Assembly (NCBI RefSeq): GCF_009938015.1
Contig: NZ_AP021884.1
Coordinates: 248,001 to 312,000 of the forward strand
Direction: 5' to 3'
Origin: Sulfuriferula plumbiphila
GTDB taxonomy: Bacteria; Pseudomonadota; Gammaproteobacteria; Burkholderiales; Sulfuriferulaceae
Length of the DNA stretch: 64,000 bases
Shown here in pieces: positions 55,144 to 64,000 of this stretch. The notes beneath the pieces are model-generated. The model saw nothing but the letters and a program-made list of their open reading frames with translations, made no database searches and was not told where the DNA came from. A program made the position numbers and the translations under genes. Numbering within the stretch: position 1 is the stretch's first letter; every line of letters begins with the position of its first letter.

Positions 55144-57105
55144 TCAGGCAGCGGCGGTGTTGACTTCGGTCAGGCCAGGGTTGAGCACGGTGGTGACATG
55201 TGACTGCATGCCATCCAGCTCATCCAGTTGTCTGCGCAGGGTGACCTGCATCTGCTGCAGTTCGGCGATGCGGTCTTCCAGCGTGTCGGTGGCCTTGTGG
55301 ATACGTTTGATGCTTTCCAGACGCCGGCGCAGCTGCATCTGGTGTTCGCGGACCTGCGTTTCCATCGGTGCCATCACCGCCTTGAGCCAGTTGTCGGCTT
55401 CGCGGTTGGCCACTTCATAAATATTGACCACGCGGCTGGCCAGTGTCTCGAAGAATTTGGCAGTCAGTGTGTACTGTTCGTTGGTAAGCATGTTGAGCAG
55501 TGTGTTGAAGTGCTCGTTGTAGCTCTTTTCCAGACGCTCCATCTCCTTTTTGTACTTGAAGGTCGAGTAGCTGGGCGGAGTGGCTTCGATCAGGCCATGT
55601 TCCTCGCTGAACTTCCTGTACATCGCCGTCATCATGGACTTGATCTCTTCGATCTGTTCCGCGGAGTGGGTGATGTTGGCGTTAACATGGATGAAGAAAG
55701 CGCTCATCGCCTCGCGCAGACCCTTGGTGAAGCGGCTGCTTTCCATGGCGATGCGGGTGTCGCGCACCTCGGTCTTGATGCGATCCATGCCCAGATAATC
55801 GAATAGCGCGTTGGATTGCTGCGAGAACACGCTGCGCAGCGCCTGGAACTGTTGCAGGCCTTTTTCAAAGTGGGTTTTTTCTTCCTCCACCTTGGTCATC
55901 ATGTGTTGTACAACCTCTTCGTTTTTGCCGCGCAGGCCGGTCAGTTCGTCCAGCTGTTCGTCGATGTTGGTCATGCGCGCAGTGAGCAAGGCGCGCGTGC
56001 CGGACATCAGGTCATGCATTTCGCTTTCGGTATTGTCGCGCACGATCTCGCGTTTGGACGGGATCAGCTCTTCGCTTAACGCGCGCTCCAGTTCACCCAA
56101 CCGGCTTCTGGCAAGCAGCGCGGCATCGCCGTTGACCTTGGCGAGCAGACCCTTTTGGGCAGAGGCCGGATAAATCTGGGTGGCATCCAGGCCAAGCAGA
56201 TTGGCGCAGCTATGCACCTGGCTGGTGATTTCCCGGTCGATCGCGTCGGCCTGTTTGAGGTCGTCCCACAGTCCATCAATCTTGTTGAGCACGACCAGCC
56301 GCCCTTTATTGCGGCTTTGCAGGGTGGCGATGTGGTTGCGCCACACTTCGATATCGGACTTGGTCACGCCGGTGTCTGCGGCGAGAATGAACACGATGGC
56401 GTGGGCGTTGGGCAACAGGTTGAGGGTAAGTTCGGGTTCGGTGCCGATGGCGTTGAGTCCCGGCGTGTCGAGTATTACCAGTCCTTTTTTCAGCAGCGGA
56501 TGCGGAAAATTGATGATGGCGTGGCGCCAGCGCGGAATCTCCACACGGCCATCATCATCCACGGTGAGCATGGCATCGGCATCCCCTTCGTGATAGAGGC
56601 CGTATTTGGCAGCTTCATCCTTGGATACCTTACGGGTTTCGCCGACTTGCAGCATGGCAGCGGTCATCGCCTCGGCTGAATCGGTATTGAGCGGGGTTGT
56701 AATCCATTCCTCCGGATAGCGTTTGTACTCGGCGGTGGTCACGCTGCTGCCACGGGTTTCGATGGGTAGCAGCTGGATCGAGGGCGGCCGTTCCGGGTCG
56801 TAGAGCAGCTCGGTGGGGCACATGGTGGTGCGCCCGGCAGTGGAGGGGAGCAGGCGCTGCTTGTAATCAGCAAAGAAGATCGCGTTGATCAGTTCCGACT
56901 TGCCGCGCGAAAACTCGGCGACAAAAGCCACATTGAGCTTGTCCTCCGCCAGCCGGTCGAGCAGATGCTGCAGGCGCAGATCAATCTGGCCGTCGTTGAT
57001 TTCCTGTTCGCTGAGCCAGTCGCGGTAACCCGCAATGCTGTGCGCCAGACGTTCGCGCCAGGCGCTGTAATGCTCGAACTGTTCGACCAGGGTATTGTTG
57101 GACAT
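55144..57105 (-). CDS. bacterial dynamin-like GTPase
   Basis: A 653-residue dynamin-family protein. G motifs: the P-loop AEFSRGKSELINA (about 63-75), a switch-I Thr pair (GRTTMCPTEL), DTPGLN near 214-219 and NKID at 275-278. The C-terminal half is long helical stalk with coiled-coil character (RRRLESIKRIHKATDTLEDRIAELQQMQ). It has no obvious membrane helix; related bacterial dynamins act in membrane remodelling or stress repair. The ATG at 57105 follows AGGAGAG; an upstream extension is unlikely. Confidence 0.88.
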   Translation of the reverse strand: MSNNTLVEQFEHYSAWRERLAHSIAGYRDWLSEQEINDGQIDLRLQHLLDRLAEDKLNVAFVAEFSRGKSELINAIFFADYKQRLLPSTAGRTTMCPTELLYDPERPPSIQLLPIETRGSSVTTAEYKRYPEEWITTPLNTDSAEAMTAAMLQVGETRKVSKDEAAKYGLYHEGDADAMLTVDDDGRVEIPRWRHAIINFPHPLLKKGLVILDTPGLNAIGTEPELTLNLLPNAHAIVFILAADTGVTKSDIEVWRNHIATLQSRNKGRLVVLNKIDGLWDDLKQADAIDREITSQVHSCANLLGLDATQIYPASAQKGLLAKVNGDAALLARSRLGELERALSEELIPSKREIVRDNTESEMHDLMSGTRALLTARMTNIDEQLDELTGLRGKNEEVVQHMMTKVEEEKTHFEKGLQQFQALRSVFSQQSNALFDYLGMDRIKTEVRDTRIAMESSRFTKGLREAMSAFFIHVNANITHSAEQIEEIKSMMTAMYRKFSEEHGLIEATPPSYSTFKYKKEMERLEKSYNEHFNTLLNMLTNEQYTLTAKFFETLASRVVNIYEVANREADNWLKAVMAPMETQVREHQMQLRRRLESIKRIHKATDTLEDRIAELQQMQVTLRRQLDELDGMQSHVTTVLNPGLTEVNTAAA

Positions 57106-57226
57106 GATGCGCTCTCCTGAATGGGCGTTTTTTGTATTTTGCCGGCTCATTATCGGCCAAATATTTAACCGCTTCAATGGTTTGTGAATTTCTCTATAAA
57201 TAACCCGAAGCAAAGCTCATGCCCAT

Positions 57227-58042
57227 TCAAGTCTGACAATGGGGGCAATAAAATGTGGAGCGCTGTCCCTGGCGCATGTGTTTGATGGAACCAGCGCATA
57301 CCCGGCATGATTCCCCGCTGCGCCCATACACCATATATTGCTGCTGGAAATAGCCAGCCTCGCCCGCGCTGTTGACGAAATCGCGCAGTGTGCTGCCACC
57401 GGCCTCGATCGCGCGCGCCAAGATGGCACGGATGGCCGTTGTCAGCCTGGCGTAACGCGTGCGCGACAGCCTGCCGGCAGGCGTGGTGGGGCGGATGCCG
57501 GCATGGAACAGCGCTTCATTGGCATAAATATTTCCCACGCCAACCACCACGTGACTGTCCATCAGAAACGTTTTGATGGACACTTTGCGGCCGCGTGAAC
57601 ATCCATGCAGGTAATGCGCATCGAATGTATCCGACAAGGGCTCCAGTCCCAGATTTTCCAGCAGGGGGTGACGTAAAACGTCGCTTTGCGTCCACAATAC
57701 GGCACCAAAACGGCGCGGGTCGCGCAGGCGGATACAGGTGCCATTGTCGAGCACCAGATCAACATGGTCATGTACGCCTGCCGGTGAGTTGCTGTCCATG
57801 ATACGCAGACTACCCGACATACCCAGATGCAGGATGAGGGTGCCGCGCTGCAGCGTCACAATCAGATATTTGGCACGCCGCGTCAGGCTCAGGATGGCCT
57901 GTCCGGCCACTTGCTGCGCCAGGTCGGCAGGTACCGGCCAGCGTAGTTGCGCGTTGCGCACCAGCGCAGTAACGAGGTGGCGCCCAATGCAATGCGGGGC
58001 CAGCCCGCGACAGGTGGTTTCAACTTCGGGAAGCTCGGGCAT
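57227..58042 (-). CDS. mutM: formamidopyrimidine-DNA glycosylase
   Basis: A 271-residue base-excision enzyme removing 8-oxoguanine and Fapy lesions. After Met removal the catalytic Pro begins PELPEVETTCRGL; the helix-two-turn-helix has VGVGNIYANEALF, and the C-terminal zinc finger reads CRVCAGSIKH ending CPHC. Full length. About 120 bp separate it from the dynamin-like gene. Confidence 0.97.
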   Translation of the reverse strand: MPELPEVETTCRGLAPHCIGRHLVTALVRNAQLRWPVPADLAQQVAGQAILSLTRRAKYLIVTLQRGTLILHLGMSGSLRIMDSNSPAGVHDHVDLVLDNGTCIRLRDPRRFGAVLWTQSDVLRHPLLENLGLEPLSDTFDAHYLHGCSRGRKVSIKTFLMDSHVVVGVGNIYANEALFHAGIRPTTPAGRLSRTRYARLTTAIRAILARAIEAGGSTLRDFVNSAGEAGYFQQQYMVYGRSGESCRVCAGSIKHMRQGQRSTFYCPHCQT

Positions 58043-58267
58043 GAGTGAATGGTAGGCGTTACAATGACAACACTGGAAAACAGAAGAATGATTTTACGAT
58101 CCCGGCCAAGTTTAACGCGAAATTTCTGCGCGCGCTGTCTCTTGAGTGGACCTGTTCTGCCGCGCAAGACCCATTCATGACCAGCATAACGGGTAGCTTG
58201 CCCATCCGTGCTGATGAGCCCGGTTGACGCGTCCGTTATCCATAAATCTGAGCAAAAGGAGCCAAAC

Positions 58268-58654
58268 ATGCGCATGCTGCATATGATGATTCGGGTCGGC
58301 GACCTGGATCGTTCCATCCAGTTTTACACCAAAGTACTGGGAATGAAGCTGCTGCGCCGCAAGGACTACCCGGAGGGTCGCTTTACCCTGGCATTTGTCG
58401 GCTATGGCGATGAATCCGGCCATACGGTGCTGGAGCTCACGCACAACTGGGACACCCCCGCCTACGATCCGGGCAATGGCTTTGGCCATATTGCGGTGGA
58501 AGTGGATGACGCCTATCAAGCCTGCGCCGAGGTCAGGCGTCTGGGCGGCAAGGTCAGCCGTGAAGCCGGACCGATGAAGCATGGCACCACAGTAATCGCG
58601 TTTGTGGAAGACCCGGATGGCTACAAGATCGAGTTCATTCAGAAAAAATCCTGA
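58268..58654 (+). CDS. gloA: lactoylglutathione lyase (glyoxalase I)
   Basis: A 128-residue vicinal-oxygen-chelate enzyme converting the methylglyoxal-glutathione adduct to lactoylglutathione. [52 protein letters not shown] and [11 protein letters not shown] contain the metal-binding His and Glu residues. AGGAG lies 7 bp before ATG 58268. The 225 bp between mutM and this gene, divergent to mutM, show no other feature. Confidence 0.96.
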   Translation: MRMLHMMIRVGDLDRSIQFYTKVLGMKLLRRKDYPEGRFTLAFVGYGDESGHTVLELTHNWDTPAYDPGNGFGHIAVEVDDAYQACAEVRRLGGKVSREAGPMKHGTTVIAFVEDPDGYKIEFIQKKS

Positions 58655-58655
58655 A

Positions 58656-59651
58656 TCAGCCGGGTAGCCATGACATCCTGAATTGCGGCGGTGGGCTGTC
58701 GGGCAGATTGCGCCAGCTGGCCGTGGCAGTTTGCAGCAGTTCATCCAGCAATACCTGCCGCAATATTGCGGGAGGGTACGGACATCCGCTTGCCAGATTT
58801 GCAGCCAACAGGCGTTGCAACCAGATATTCAGTCGCTCCGGGTAGTCGTCGCGGTGCAGCCAAACATAGGCCTGATCGGCAAACGGCCAGTATGGCGCCG
58901 GGTGCGCGGTGCAGTGCAGCAGCATGTCCTCATCGCTGGGATGCACCACGAGGCGCTCGACCCGCTGGCGGCGGATGGCGACGGATGTGCTGTCGCGATC
59001 CTCGATCACACGATCTGCGCGCGTGGCGTTATCGGCATGGCGGCGAATATGCACTTGCACACTGGGCAGATTGGAAAACGCGCCATGTTGGCTGAGCCGG
59101 TTGACGAAATCCCAGTCGTTATTCAGCGTGATCGGGCGATACATGACCCCGGCACGCTGCTGGACTGCGCGATGGAAAATCAGGCCGCTGTGATTGATCT
59201 CAAAATTGAACAGGCTCCACGCCTGCCAGCGTTGCGGATCGGTTTCCTTGGACTTGCCGGGATTGAAATCGGAGACGCTGCCAAACCATTCTGCCTGGCA
59301 GCCGAAGCCCACGCCCTTGAAGTGGCGCGCAAAGTCCATCGCGGCCTCCAGCCAGGTGGGCAGGGGTAGATCGTCGGAATCCATGCGCGCGGCATAGCTG
59401 CCCCGCAGCAGGCCCAGCGCGGTGTTGCTGGCAGCGGCATCGCCAGCGGGCCGATTAAGCCGCGTGCCCTGGATGCGCGCATCCTCGCGCTGGAAGGATT
59501 GAATCACTGCAAAGGTATGGTCGGTGGAGGCATCATCCACCACCCGGCATTCCCAGTCGTTAAAAGTTTGCACCTGTATCGCGCGCAGGGTCTCGGCCAG
59601 CAGTTCCGGGCGGTTGCGTACCGGAATGTAGATGCTGACCTGCGGGATCAT
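58656..59651 (-). CDS. family 2 glycosyltransferase linked to pteridine genes
   Basis: A 331-residue GT2 enzyme: QVSIYIPVRNRPELLAETLRAIQ, VVDDASTD, and DSD in ARMDSDDLPLPTW as metal motif. The rest matches no recognised subfamily. Its ATG overlaps the folM-like stop by 4 bp, so it is the last gene of the surA-to-folM transcription unit. It is not near the polysaccharide cluster and its acceptor is unknown. Confidence 0.85.
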   Translation of the reverse strand: MIPQVSIYIPVRNRPELLAETLRAIQVQTFNDWECRVVDDASTDHTFAVIQSFQREDARIQGTRLNRPAGDAAASNTALGLLRGSYAARMDSDDLPLPTWLEAAMDFARHFKGVGFGCQAEWFGSVSDFNPGKSKETDPQRWQAWSLFNFEINHSGLIFHRAVQQRAGVMYRPITLNNDWDFVNRLSQHGAFSNLPSVQVHIRRHADNATRADRVIEDRDSTSVAIRRQRVERLVVHPSDEDMLLHCTAHPAPYWPFADQAYVWLHRDDYPERLNIWLQRLLAANLASGCPYPPAILRQVLLDELLQTATASWRNLPDSPPPQFRMSWLPG

Positions 59652-60403
59652 GGCGGCGCGCGCAGTACCAGGTCACAATCGCTTTGCAGGTGCTGGCCGC
59701 CGTCTACAGCGAGTAGCTGGCCAGTGATCCAGGGTTGGCCCAACAAAAACAGCACGGCATTGGCGATGTCGCCGGGTGCGAGTCCCGCGCCCAGCGGAAA
59801 TACGGCCTGCGCAGCGTGGAAATCGGCGTCGGTCTGTCCGCCACTGGGCAAGGTCAGCCCGGGTGCCACGCCATTCACGCGCAGCTGCGGTGCCAGCGCC
59901 TGTGCCAGAAACGGGATGCTGGCGGCGAGGTTGAGTTTGCTCAGGGTGTAGGCGTAATGATCCGGGTTGAGACGCAGCACTTTTTGATCCACCAGCGCTA
60001 CAAACGCACCGCGCTGAGTGGCGTCGGCGCATTGCAGCCAGGCGCTGGCGGCGGCGACGAAGCTGTCGTAATTGATGCGGCGGTGCGCTTCGATGGCCGC
60101 CCAGTTGCTGCTGGCGGCGGTGTCGTGTTCAAACAGCGAGGCGGCGTGCACCAGCGCTTCCGGCAGCCGCCCGAAACGCGCACGCAAGCTCGGCCAGAGA
60201 TCAAACCACACGGCGGGATCGGCAACATCGTGTTGGATGATATGCACGCCCTGGCCGGATGCAGCCAGCGCGTTGAGTGCCGCGCTGGGGGTACGCACCA
60301 AAGCAAGAATTTCCCAGCCGTTTTCCAGCAGTGTCTGGGTGATGGTCAGCCCGAGGCGCTTGCCCGCGCCAGTGACCACGGCCAGCGGGCGCTGCGTGTT
60401 CAT
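59648..60403 (-). CDS. folM: SDR pteridine reductase, FolM-like
   Basis: A 251-residue short-chain dehydrogenase. The cofactor motif TGAGKRLG has the TGx3RxG form of pteridine reductases (FolM/PTR1) rather than classical SDR TGxxxGIG; YAYTLSK gives the catalytic Tyr and Lys. FolM reduces dihydromonapterin or dihydrobiopterin. Genetic coupling to folB (4-bp overlap) supports a pterin substrate. Confidence 0.82.
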   Translation of the reverse strand: MNTQRPLAVVTGAGKRLGLTITQTLLENGWEILALVRTPSAALNALAASGQGVHIIQHDVADPAVWFDLWPSLRARFGRLPEALVHAASLFEHDTAASSNWAAIEAHRRINYDSFVAAASAWLQCADATQRGAFVALVDQKVLRLNPDHYAYTLSKLNLAASIPFLAQALAPQLRVNGVAPGLTLPSGGQTDADFHAAQAVFPLGAGLAPGDIANAVLFLLGQPWITGQLLAVDGGQHLQSDCDLVLRAPP

Positions 60404-60786
60404 GTTGCGCTCCGGTTGACGCGCAGTTGCTGGTAATCAGCGCGTGTTACGCGCATGCCCACGCCCACGGCGTCGGCTTGTGCGATGACCGTGGGTTTGA
60501 GGATTTCCACATCGACACGGGTGACGCGGGCATCGGCAAAGCAGAATTCCACCACATCGAACAGCAGGGTTTCCACCAGTTCGGTATGCGGGCGATCTTT
60601 CCAGGCGTGGACGAAATCACACATGCGCGTGTAGTCGAGGCACTCGCCGATGTCACGCGGGCGGTATGCCAGCGCGGCCTCGGCTTCGACGTTGACAATC
60701 ACGGTCTGCGGCGTCTGGTATTCAAAATCGCGGATGCCGACGTACATTTCCACCGCAATGCCACGGGCAATCATGCGCACAGACAT
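60400..60786 (-). CDS. folB: dihydroneopterin aldolase
   Basis: A 128-residue enzyme of tetrahydrofolate synthesis cleaving dihydroneopterin. GIRDFEYQTPQTVIVNVEAE and CLDYTRMCDFVHAW are characteristic, and LVETLLFDVVEFCF and VEILKPTVIAQADAVGV complete the fold. Some residues differ from E. coli FolB, so dihydroneopterin epimerase (FolX) activity cannot be excluded. It is 10 bp downstream of the YbjN gene. Confidence 0.9.
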   Translation of the reverse strand: MSVRMIARGIAVEMYVGIRDFEYQTPQTVIVNVEAEAALAYRPRDIGECLDYTRMCDFVHAWKDRPHTELVETLLFDVVEFCFADARVTRVDVEILKPTVIAQADAVGVGMRVTRADYQQLRVNRSAT

Positions 60787-60796
60787 CGCCCGGGGC

Positions 60797-61267
60797 CTAT
60801 TTGATGACGACCCTGGTGGGGCCGTCTATCGCTTCGAGGGCGGCTTTGGCAGCGCTGCCATCGATCACCGCGCGGATGCCGGGCAGGTAGCGGTTGGCAC
60901 ATTCCATGGCGAACACCAGCAGGGTTTTCACCATGCCTTGAGTGAGTTCGCCGCCGCTCACGTCCACGCTGTTTTTGAAGTTCATTTCGCCATCATTCAT
61001 GTCGATTTCCCAGTTGCCCAATGGCAGGCCATAGTTGGCGCGGGTGAGGAATTCGGCCACGGCGGGAACGCGTTCGATCGGCACCAGCATATCCTGCGGA
61101 CGGGCGTAAACGAAGACACGCGCGGCATCCTCATGGGCGTGGATGAAAATGTTCAGCCTGCCGTTCTCGATTTCCACCGGCAGGTTGACGACGGGCAGGT
61201 TGGGTACACGGGTGGCAGGGAGCTGCATGTGTTCCAGACAGGACTGCACCGTATCAATCAGGTTCAT
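60797..61267 (-). CDS. YbjN domain-containing protein
   Basis: A 156-residue soluble protein of the YbjN/type III-secretion-chaperone-like superfamily: a helical N-terminus and an alpha/beta core (VVNLPVEIENGRLNIFIHAHEDAARVFVYARP, LTRANYGLPLGNWEIDMNDGEMNF). YbjN in E. coli influences motility and stress responses; function here is uncertain. ATG 61267 overlaps the rsmA stop. Confidence 0.75.
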   Translation of the reverse strand: MNLIDTVQSCLEHMQLPATRVPNLPVVNLPVEIENGRLNIFIHAHEDAARVFVYARPQDMLVPIERVPAVAEFLTRANYGLPLGNWEIDMNDGEMNFKNSVDVSGGELTQGMVKTLLVFAMECANRYLPGIRAVIDGSAAKAALEAIDGPTRVVIK

Positions 61268-62046
61268 TGGGCTTCCTTACCATGTAAATAATTGGTGATA
61301 CATACGAAATCCTCCACCGCCAGCGTCTCGGCGCGACGGCCCGGGTCAATGGCCAGCTGTGCAAATTCGGCTGCTGACAACATCCCGCCCAGCGTGTTGC
61401 GCAGGGTTTTGCGGCGCTGGCCGAAGGCGCGGGCAACCACTTTCTCCAGCAATCCGCTGTCCGCTGCGGTCATTGCATCAGGCAGACGCGGCAGCATGCG
61501 CACGATGGCGGAGTTGACCTTGGGCGGCGGGTCGAAGGCATCCGGGGGCACATCGAACAACGCTTCCATGTCAAAGCGGTATTGCAGCATGACTGTGAGG
61601 CGGCCAAAGTCACTGGTGCCCGGGCTGGCCGTCATGCGCTCGACGACTTCCTTTTGCAGCATGAAGTGCATGTCGGCGATATGCGGCGCGAATCCAGCCA
61701 GGTGAAACAGCAGCGGGGTGGAAATATTGTAAGGCAGGTTGCCGACGATGCGCAGCTTTTCACCCAGGCCGGCGAAATCGAACGCCAGCGCGTCGCCGGC
61801 GTGTATGGACATACGTTCCGGTGCATGCTCGCGCGCCAGGCGGGCAATGATGTCGCGGTCGAGTTCGATCACCTGCAGATGGGCCAGATGCGCCAGCAAG
61901 GGCCGCGTCAGCGCGCCCAGGCCAGGGCCGATTTCCACCATGTTGTCAGCGCGCTGTGGGCGAATCGCGTGAACGATGGCGGCGATGATATCGGGATCAC
62001 GCAGAAAATGCTGACCGAAGCGTTTGCGCGGAATGTGTCGGGACAT
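61264..62046 (-). CDS. rsmA: 16S rRNA (adenine-1518/1519-N6)-dimethyltransferase
   Basis: A 260-residue KsgA methyltransferase. It begins SRHIPRKRFGQHFLRDPDII; motif I is VEIGPGLGALTRPLL; the catalytic NLPYNIS motif is intact. ATG 62046 is chosen as the KsgA N-terminus; the longer frame overlaps pdxA. Order surA-pdxA-rsmA matches E. coli. Confidence 0.97.
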   Translation of the reverse strand: MSRHIPRKRFGQHFLRDPDIIAAIVHAIRPQRADNMVEIGPGLGALTRPLLAHLAHLQVIELDRDIIARLAREHAPERMSIHAGDALAFDFAGLGEKLRIVGNLPYNISTPLLFHLAGFAPHIADMHFMLQKEVVERMTASPGTSDFGRLTVMLQYRFDMEALFDVPPDAFDPPPKVNSAIVRMLPRLPDAMTAADSGLLEKVVARAFGQRRKTLRNTLGGMLSAAEFAQLAIDPGRRAETLAVEDFVCITNYLHGKEAQ

Positions 62047-62056
62047 GATGGTGTAC

Positions 62057-63043
62057 CTAGCTGGTCTGGCTGTGCGCCACCAGCTGCGCCGCAAGATCCA
62101 GCGCGGCTTGCAGGCTGCCAGGTTGGGCGCGGCCGGTGCCAGCCAGCTCGAGTGCGGTACCATGGTCTACCGAGGTGCGGATGATGGGCAGCCCGAGGGT
62201 AATATTCACACCGCCGCCAAAGCTGGCGTATTTGAGCACCGGCAAGCCCTGATCGTGATACATCGCCAGCACGCAATCGGCATCGGCCAGGCGCGCCGGG
62301 TTGAACAGCGTATCGGCGGGCAACGGTCCGCTCAGGTGCATCCCGCGCGTGCGCAGCTCATCCAGCACCGGGCTGATGATGTCGGTTTCTTCACGCCCGA
62401 GGTAGCCGGATTCGCCCGCGTGCGGATTGAGTCCGGCCACCAGGATATGGGGTTGCGGGATGCCGAAACGGTGCACCAGGTCGTGGTGCAGGATGTGCAA
62501 TGTGGCGGCAATGGATTCGCGGGTGATGGCGGCGGCGACATGGGCGAGCGGCAGGTGGGTGGTGGCGAGTGCCACGCGCATCCCGCCGCCGGCCAGCAGC
62601 ATCACCACGCGCCGGGTGTTGGTCTCCTCGGCGAGAAACTCGGTATGGCCGGTGAAGGGGATGCCGGCGTCATTGATGACGGCCTTGTTGATGGGGGCGG
62701 TGACCATGGCGGCGAATTCGCCATCCATGCAGCCCTGCACGGCAAGTTTCAGGGTTTGCAGCACATACTGAGCATTGGCCGGGTTAAGCAGGCCAGGGGT
62801 GGTATGCGCGTGCAGCGGCTCATGCAGGACGGTCAGCGTGCCCGCTGCATGGCTGACCGGTGTGCCGCCATAGCGCTGCAGCGCCAGCGGCAGGCCAAGT
62901 ATGCCAGCACGCTGGGCCAGCAGATCGTGATCGGCGATGGCGACCCATGCCTGTTCACGCGGCTGCTGTGCCAGCATCACGCACAGGTCTGGGCCGATGC
63001 CAGCGGGTTCGCCGGCAGTGATGGCGATGACGGGTGCAGTCAC
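62057..63043 (-). CDS. pdxA: 4-hydroxythreonine-4-phosphate dehydrogenase
   Basis: A 328-residue enzyme of vitamin B6 synthesis. [13 protein letters not shown] starts the fold; [26 protein letters not shown] and [15 protein letters not shown] hold metal-binding histidines, with [12 protein letters not shown] as the third. The start is GTG at 63043, 8 bp after the surA stop; upstream starts lie inside surA. Confidence 0.95.
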   Translation of the reverse strand: MTAPVIAITAGEPAGIGPDLCVMLAQQPREQAWVAIADHDLLAQRAGILGLPLALQRYGGTPVSHAAGTLTVLHEPLHAHTTPGLLNPANAQYVLQTLKLAVQGCMDGEFAAMVTAPINKAVINDAGIPFTGHTEFLAEETNTRRVVMLLAGGGMRVALATTHLPLAHVAAAITRESIAATLHILHHDLVHRFGIPQPHILVAGLNPHAGESGYLGREETDIISPVLDELRTRGMHLSGPLPADTLFNPARLADADCVLAMYHDQGLPVLKYASFGGGVNITLGLPIIRTSVDHGTALELAGTGRAQPGSLQAALDLAAQLVAHSQTS

Positions 63044-63051
63044 GGCCCTAT

Positions 63052-64000
63052 TTATTCCGCGTTGCGGTATTCGACGTAGGCGCTGTCGCGCAGCTGGCGC
63101 AGCCATTCTTGCTGTGCTTCCTCGATCTTGCGCTCGCGCAGTGCCTGGCGTGCCAACAGGCGCTGGCGTTCTTTGGTGACATCCTGATCGCGCCGCGCCA
63201 GCACCTGGATCAGATGAAGGCCGAACGGCGTCTGCACCGGCTGGCTGATCTCGCCCGGTTTCAGCGCATTCATCGCGCGTTCGAATTCGGGCACCGTCTC
63301 GCCTGGTGATACCCAGCCCAGATCGCCGCCCTTGGCAGCCGAACTATCGTCCGAGTACTGGCGTGCCATGTCTTCGAATTTGGCACCATTGAGGAGACGC
63401 TCGCGGATTTGCAGCAAGCGGTTTCTGGCATCGTCCTCGGATACCAGTTCGTTGGTCTTGATCAGGATATGGCGCACATGGGTCTGCTGGACCACCATTT
63501 TGGCGTTCTGGCCGCGCTTGTCGATCAGCTTGAGGATATGAAAGCCATTGCTGCTGCGGATAATGTCGGATATCTGGCCGGGTTGCATCCTGGCCAGGGC
63601 ATCGGCAAACAGGGTGGGCAATTGCGAACCGCGCCGCCAGCCCATGTTGCCGCCCTCCAGTGCATTGGAAGCGTCGGAATAGCTGGCTGACAGCTGGGCA
63701 AAATCGGCGCCTTTCCTGAGCTCGTCGAGTACCTTCTGCGCGCGTGCGCGCTGTTGCTGGATTTGTTCGGTGGTGGCAGCCTCGGGAATGCGGATGAGGA
63801 TGTGGGCAATGTTGTACTCGTCCTCCTGACCTTGTTTGGCCTGGTTTTCCAGATAGGCGTCCACCTCGGCTTCAGTGATGTTGATCTTGCTGTCCACTTC
63901 GCGCTCGCGCAGACGTTGCAGGATAATTTCATCGCGGATGTCGTCGCGGAATTTGTTGAACGCCATGCCTTCCTTGGCCAATGCAGTGCGGAACTGTTCC
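63052..64000 (-). CDS. surA: periplasmic peptidyl-prolyl isomerase chaperone SurA (5' end outside window)
   Basis: About 316 C-terminal residues of SurA; the frame is open through the last base, so the signal peptide and most of the N-terminal chaperone domain are missing. Two parvulin domains are seen: the first with IAHILIRIP and [15 protein letters not shown], the second with [13 protein letters not shown] and [15 protein letters not shown]-terminal helix ends YVEYRNAE. SurA escorts outer-membrane proteins. Confidence 0.96.
   Translation of the reverse strand, partial: EQFRTALAKEGMAFNKFRDDIRDEIILQRLREREVDSKINITEAEVDAYLENQAKQGQEDEYNIAHILIRIPEAATTEQIQQQRARAQKVLDELRKGADFAQLSASYSDASNALEGGNMGWRRGSQLPTLFADALARMQPGQISDIIRSSNGFHILKLIDKRGQNAKMVVQQTHVRHILIKTNELVSEDDARNRLLQIRERLLNGAKFEDMARQYSDDSSAAKGGDLGWVSPGETVPEFERAMNALKPGEISQPVQTPFGLHLIQVLARRDQDVTKERQRLLARQALRERKIEEAQQEWLRQLRDSAYVEYRNAE

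Noticed and set aside
62024-63079. 351-codon open frame on the plus strand
   Set aside because: Antisense to pdxA; a GC-skewed shadow frame.

Overview
The window is a compact, GC-rich bacterial chromosome segment. Gene order (ftsY-ftsE-ftsX-rpoH; paired M16 peptidases-rsmD-coaD-ferredoxin; surA-pdxA-rsmA; caa3 oxidase operon with cox11, DUF2970, DUF2909 and SURF1 genes) points to a betaproteobacterium, most likely of the Nitrosomonadales (Sulfuricella/Thiobacillus-like lineages). The family placement is inference. No rRNA, tRNA, CRISPR array or prophage was recognised.

Region 1 (1-17162) is a surface-polysaccharide locus. A plus-strand group (5'-truncated gene, GT2, GT4, secreted TPR protein) is interrupted by an intact IS5-type insertion sequence with a TTAA target duplication and by a 267-bp palindromic, MITE-like element. 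A convergent ten-gene minus-strand operon encodes a methyltransferase, a Wzx-type flippase, five conventional GT2-type or GT-A glycosyltransferases, a WbsX-like protein, a polysaccharide deacetylase and, last, a glycosyltransferase fused through a membrane domain to a sulfatase/phosphotransferase-type domain.

Region 2 (17307-23361) holds aroB-dgt, then a NemR-type TetR regulator with nemA and yqhD (electrophile and aldehyde detoxification) carrying two matching palindromic operators, then comF on the other strand. Region 3 (23458-28430) is a full late biotin operon, bioB-F-H-C-D, headed by a small membrane protein gene overlapping bioB.

Region 4 (28595-45459) is a respiratory block. It has a caa3-type cytochrome c oxidase operon with assembly genes (cox11, SURF1, Sco proteins, ctaB, but no ctaA), followed by a complete cbb3 high-affinity oxidase set (ccoNOQP, ccoG, a ccoH-like gene, ccoI, ccoS) and a 33-residue membrane peptide. 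The cell can therefore build a low-affinity and a microaerobic terminal oxidase from adjacent operons.

Region 5 (45583-64000) has a hipA kinase gene placed before its HipB-like partner, rpoH with a perfect CIRCE operator behind ftsYEX, envelope peptidases, rsmD, coaD, a ferredoxin, a dynamin-like GTPase, mutM, gloA, a small pteridine cluster (folM-like, folB) with a lone GT2 gene, and rsmA-pdxA-surA running off the end. The most unusual items are the GT2-membrane-sulfatase fusion, the palindromic element at 2835-3101, the CIRCE-controlled rpoH, the inverted and probably leaderless hip locus, the 33-residue peptide in the cbb3 cluster and the missing ctaA.
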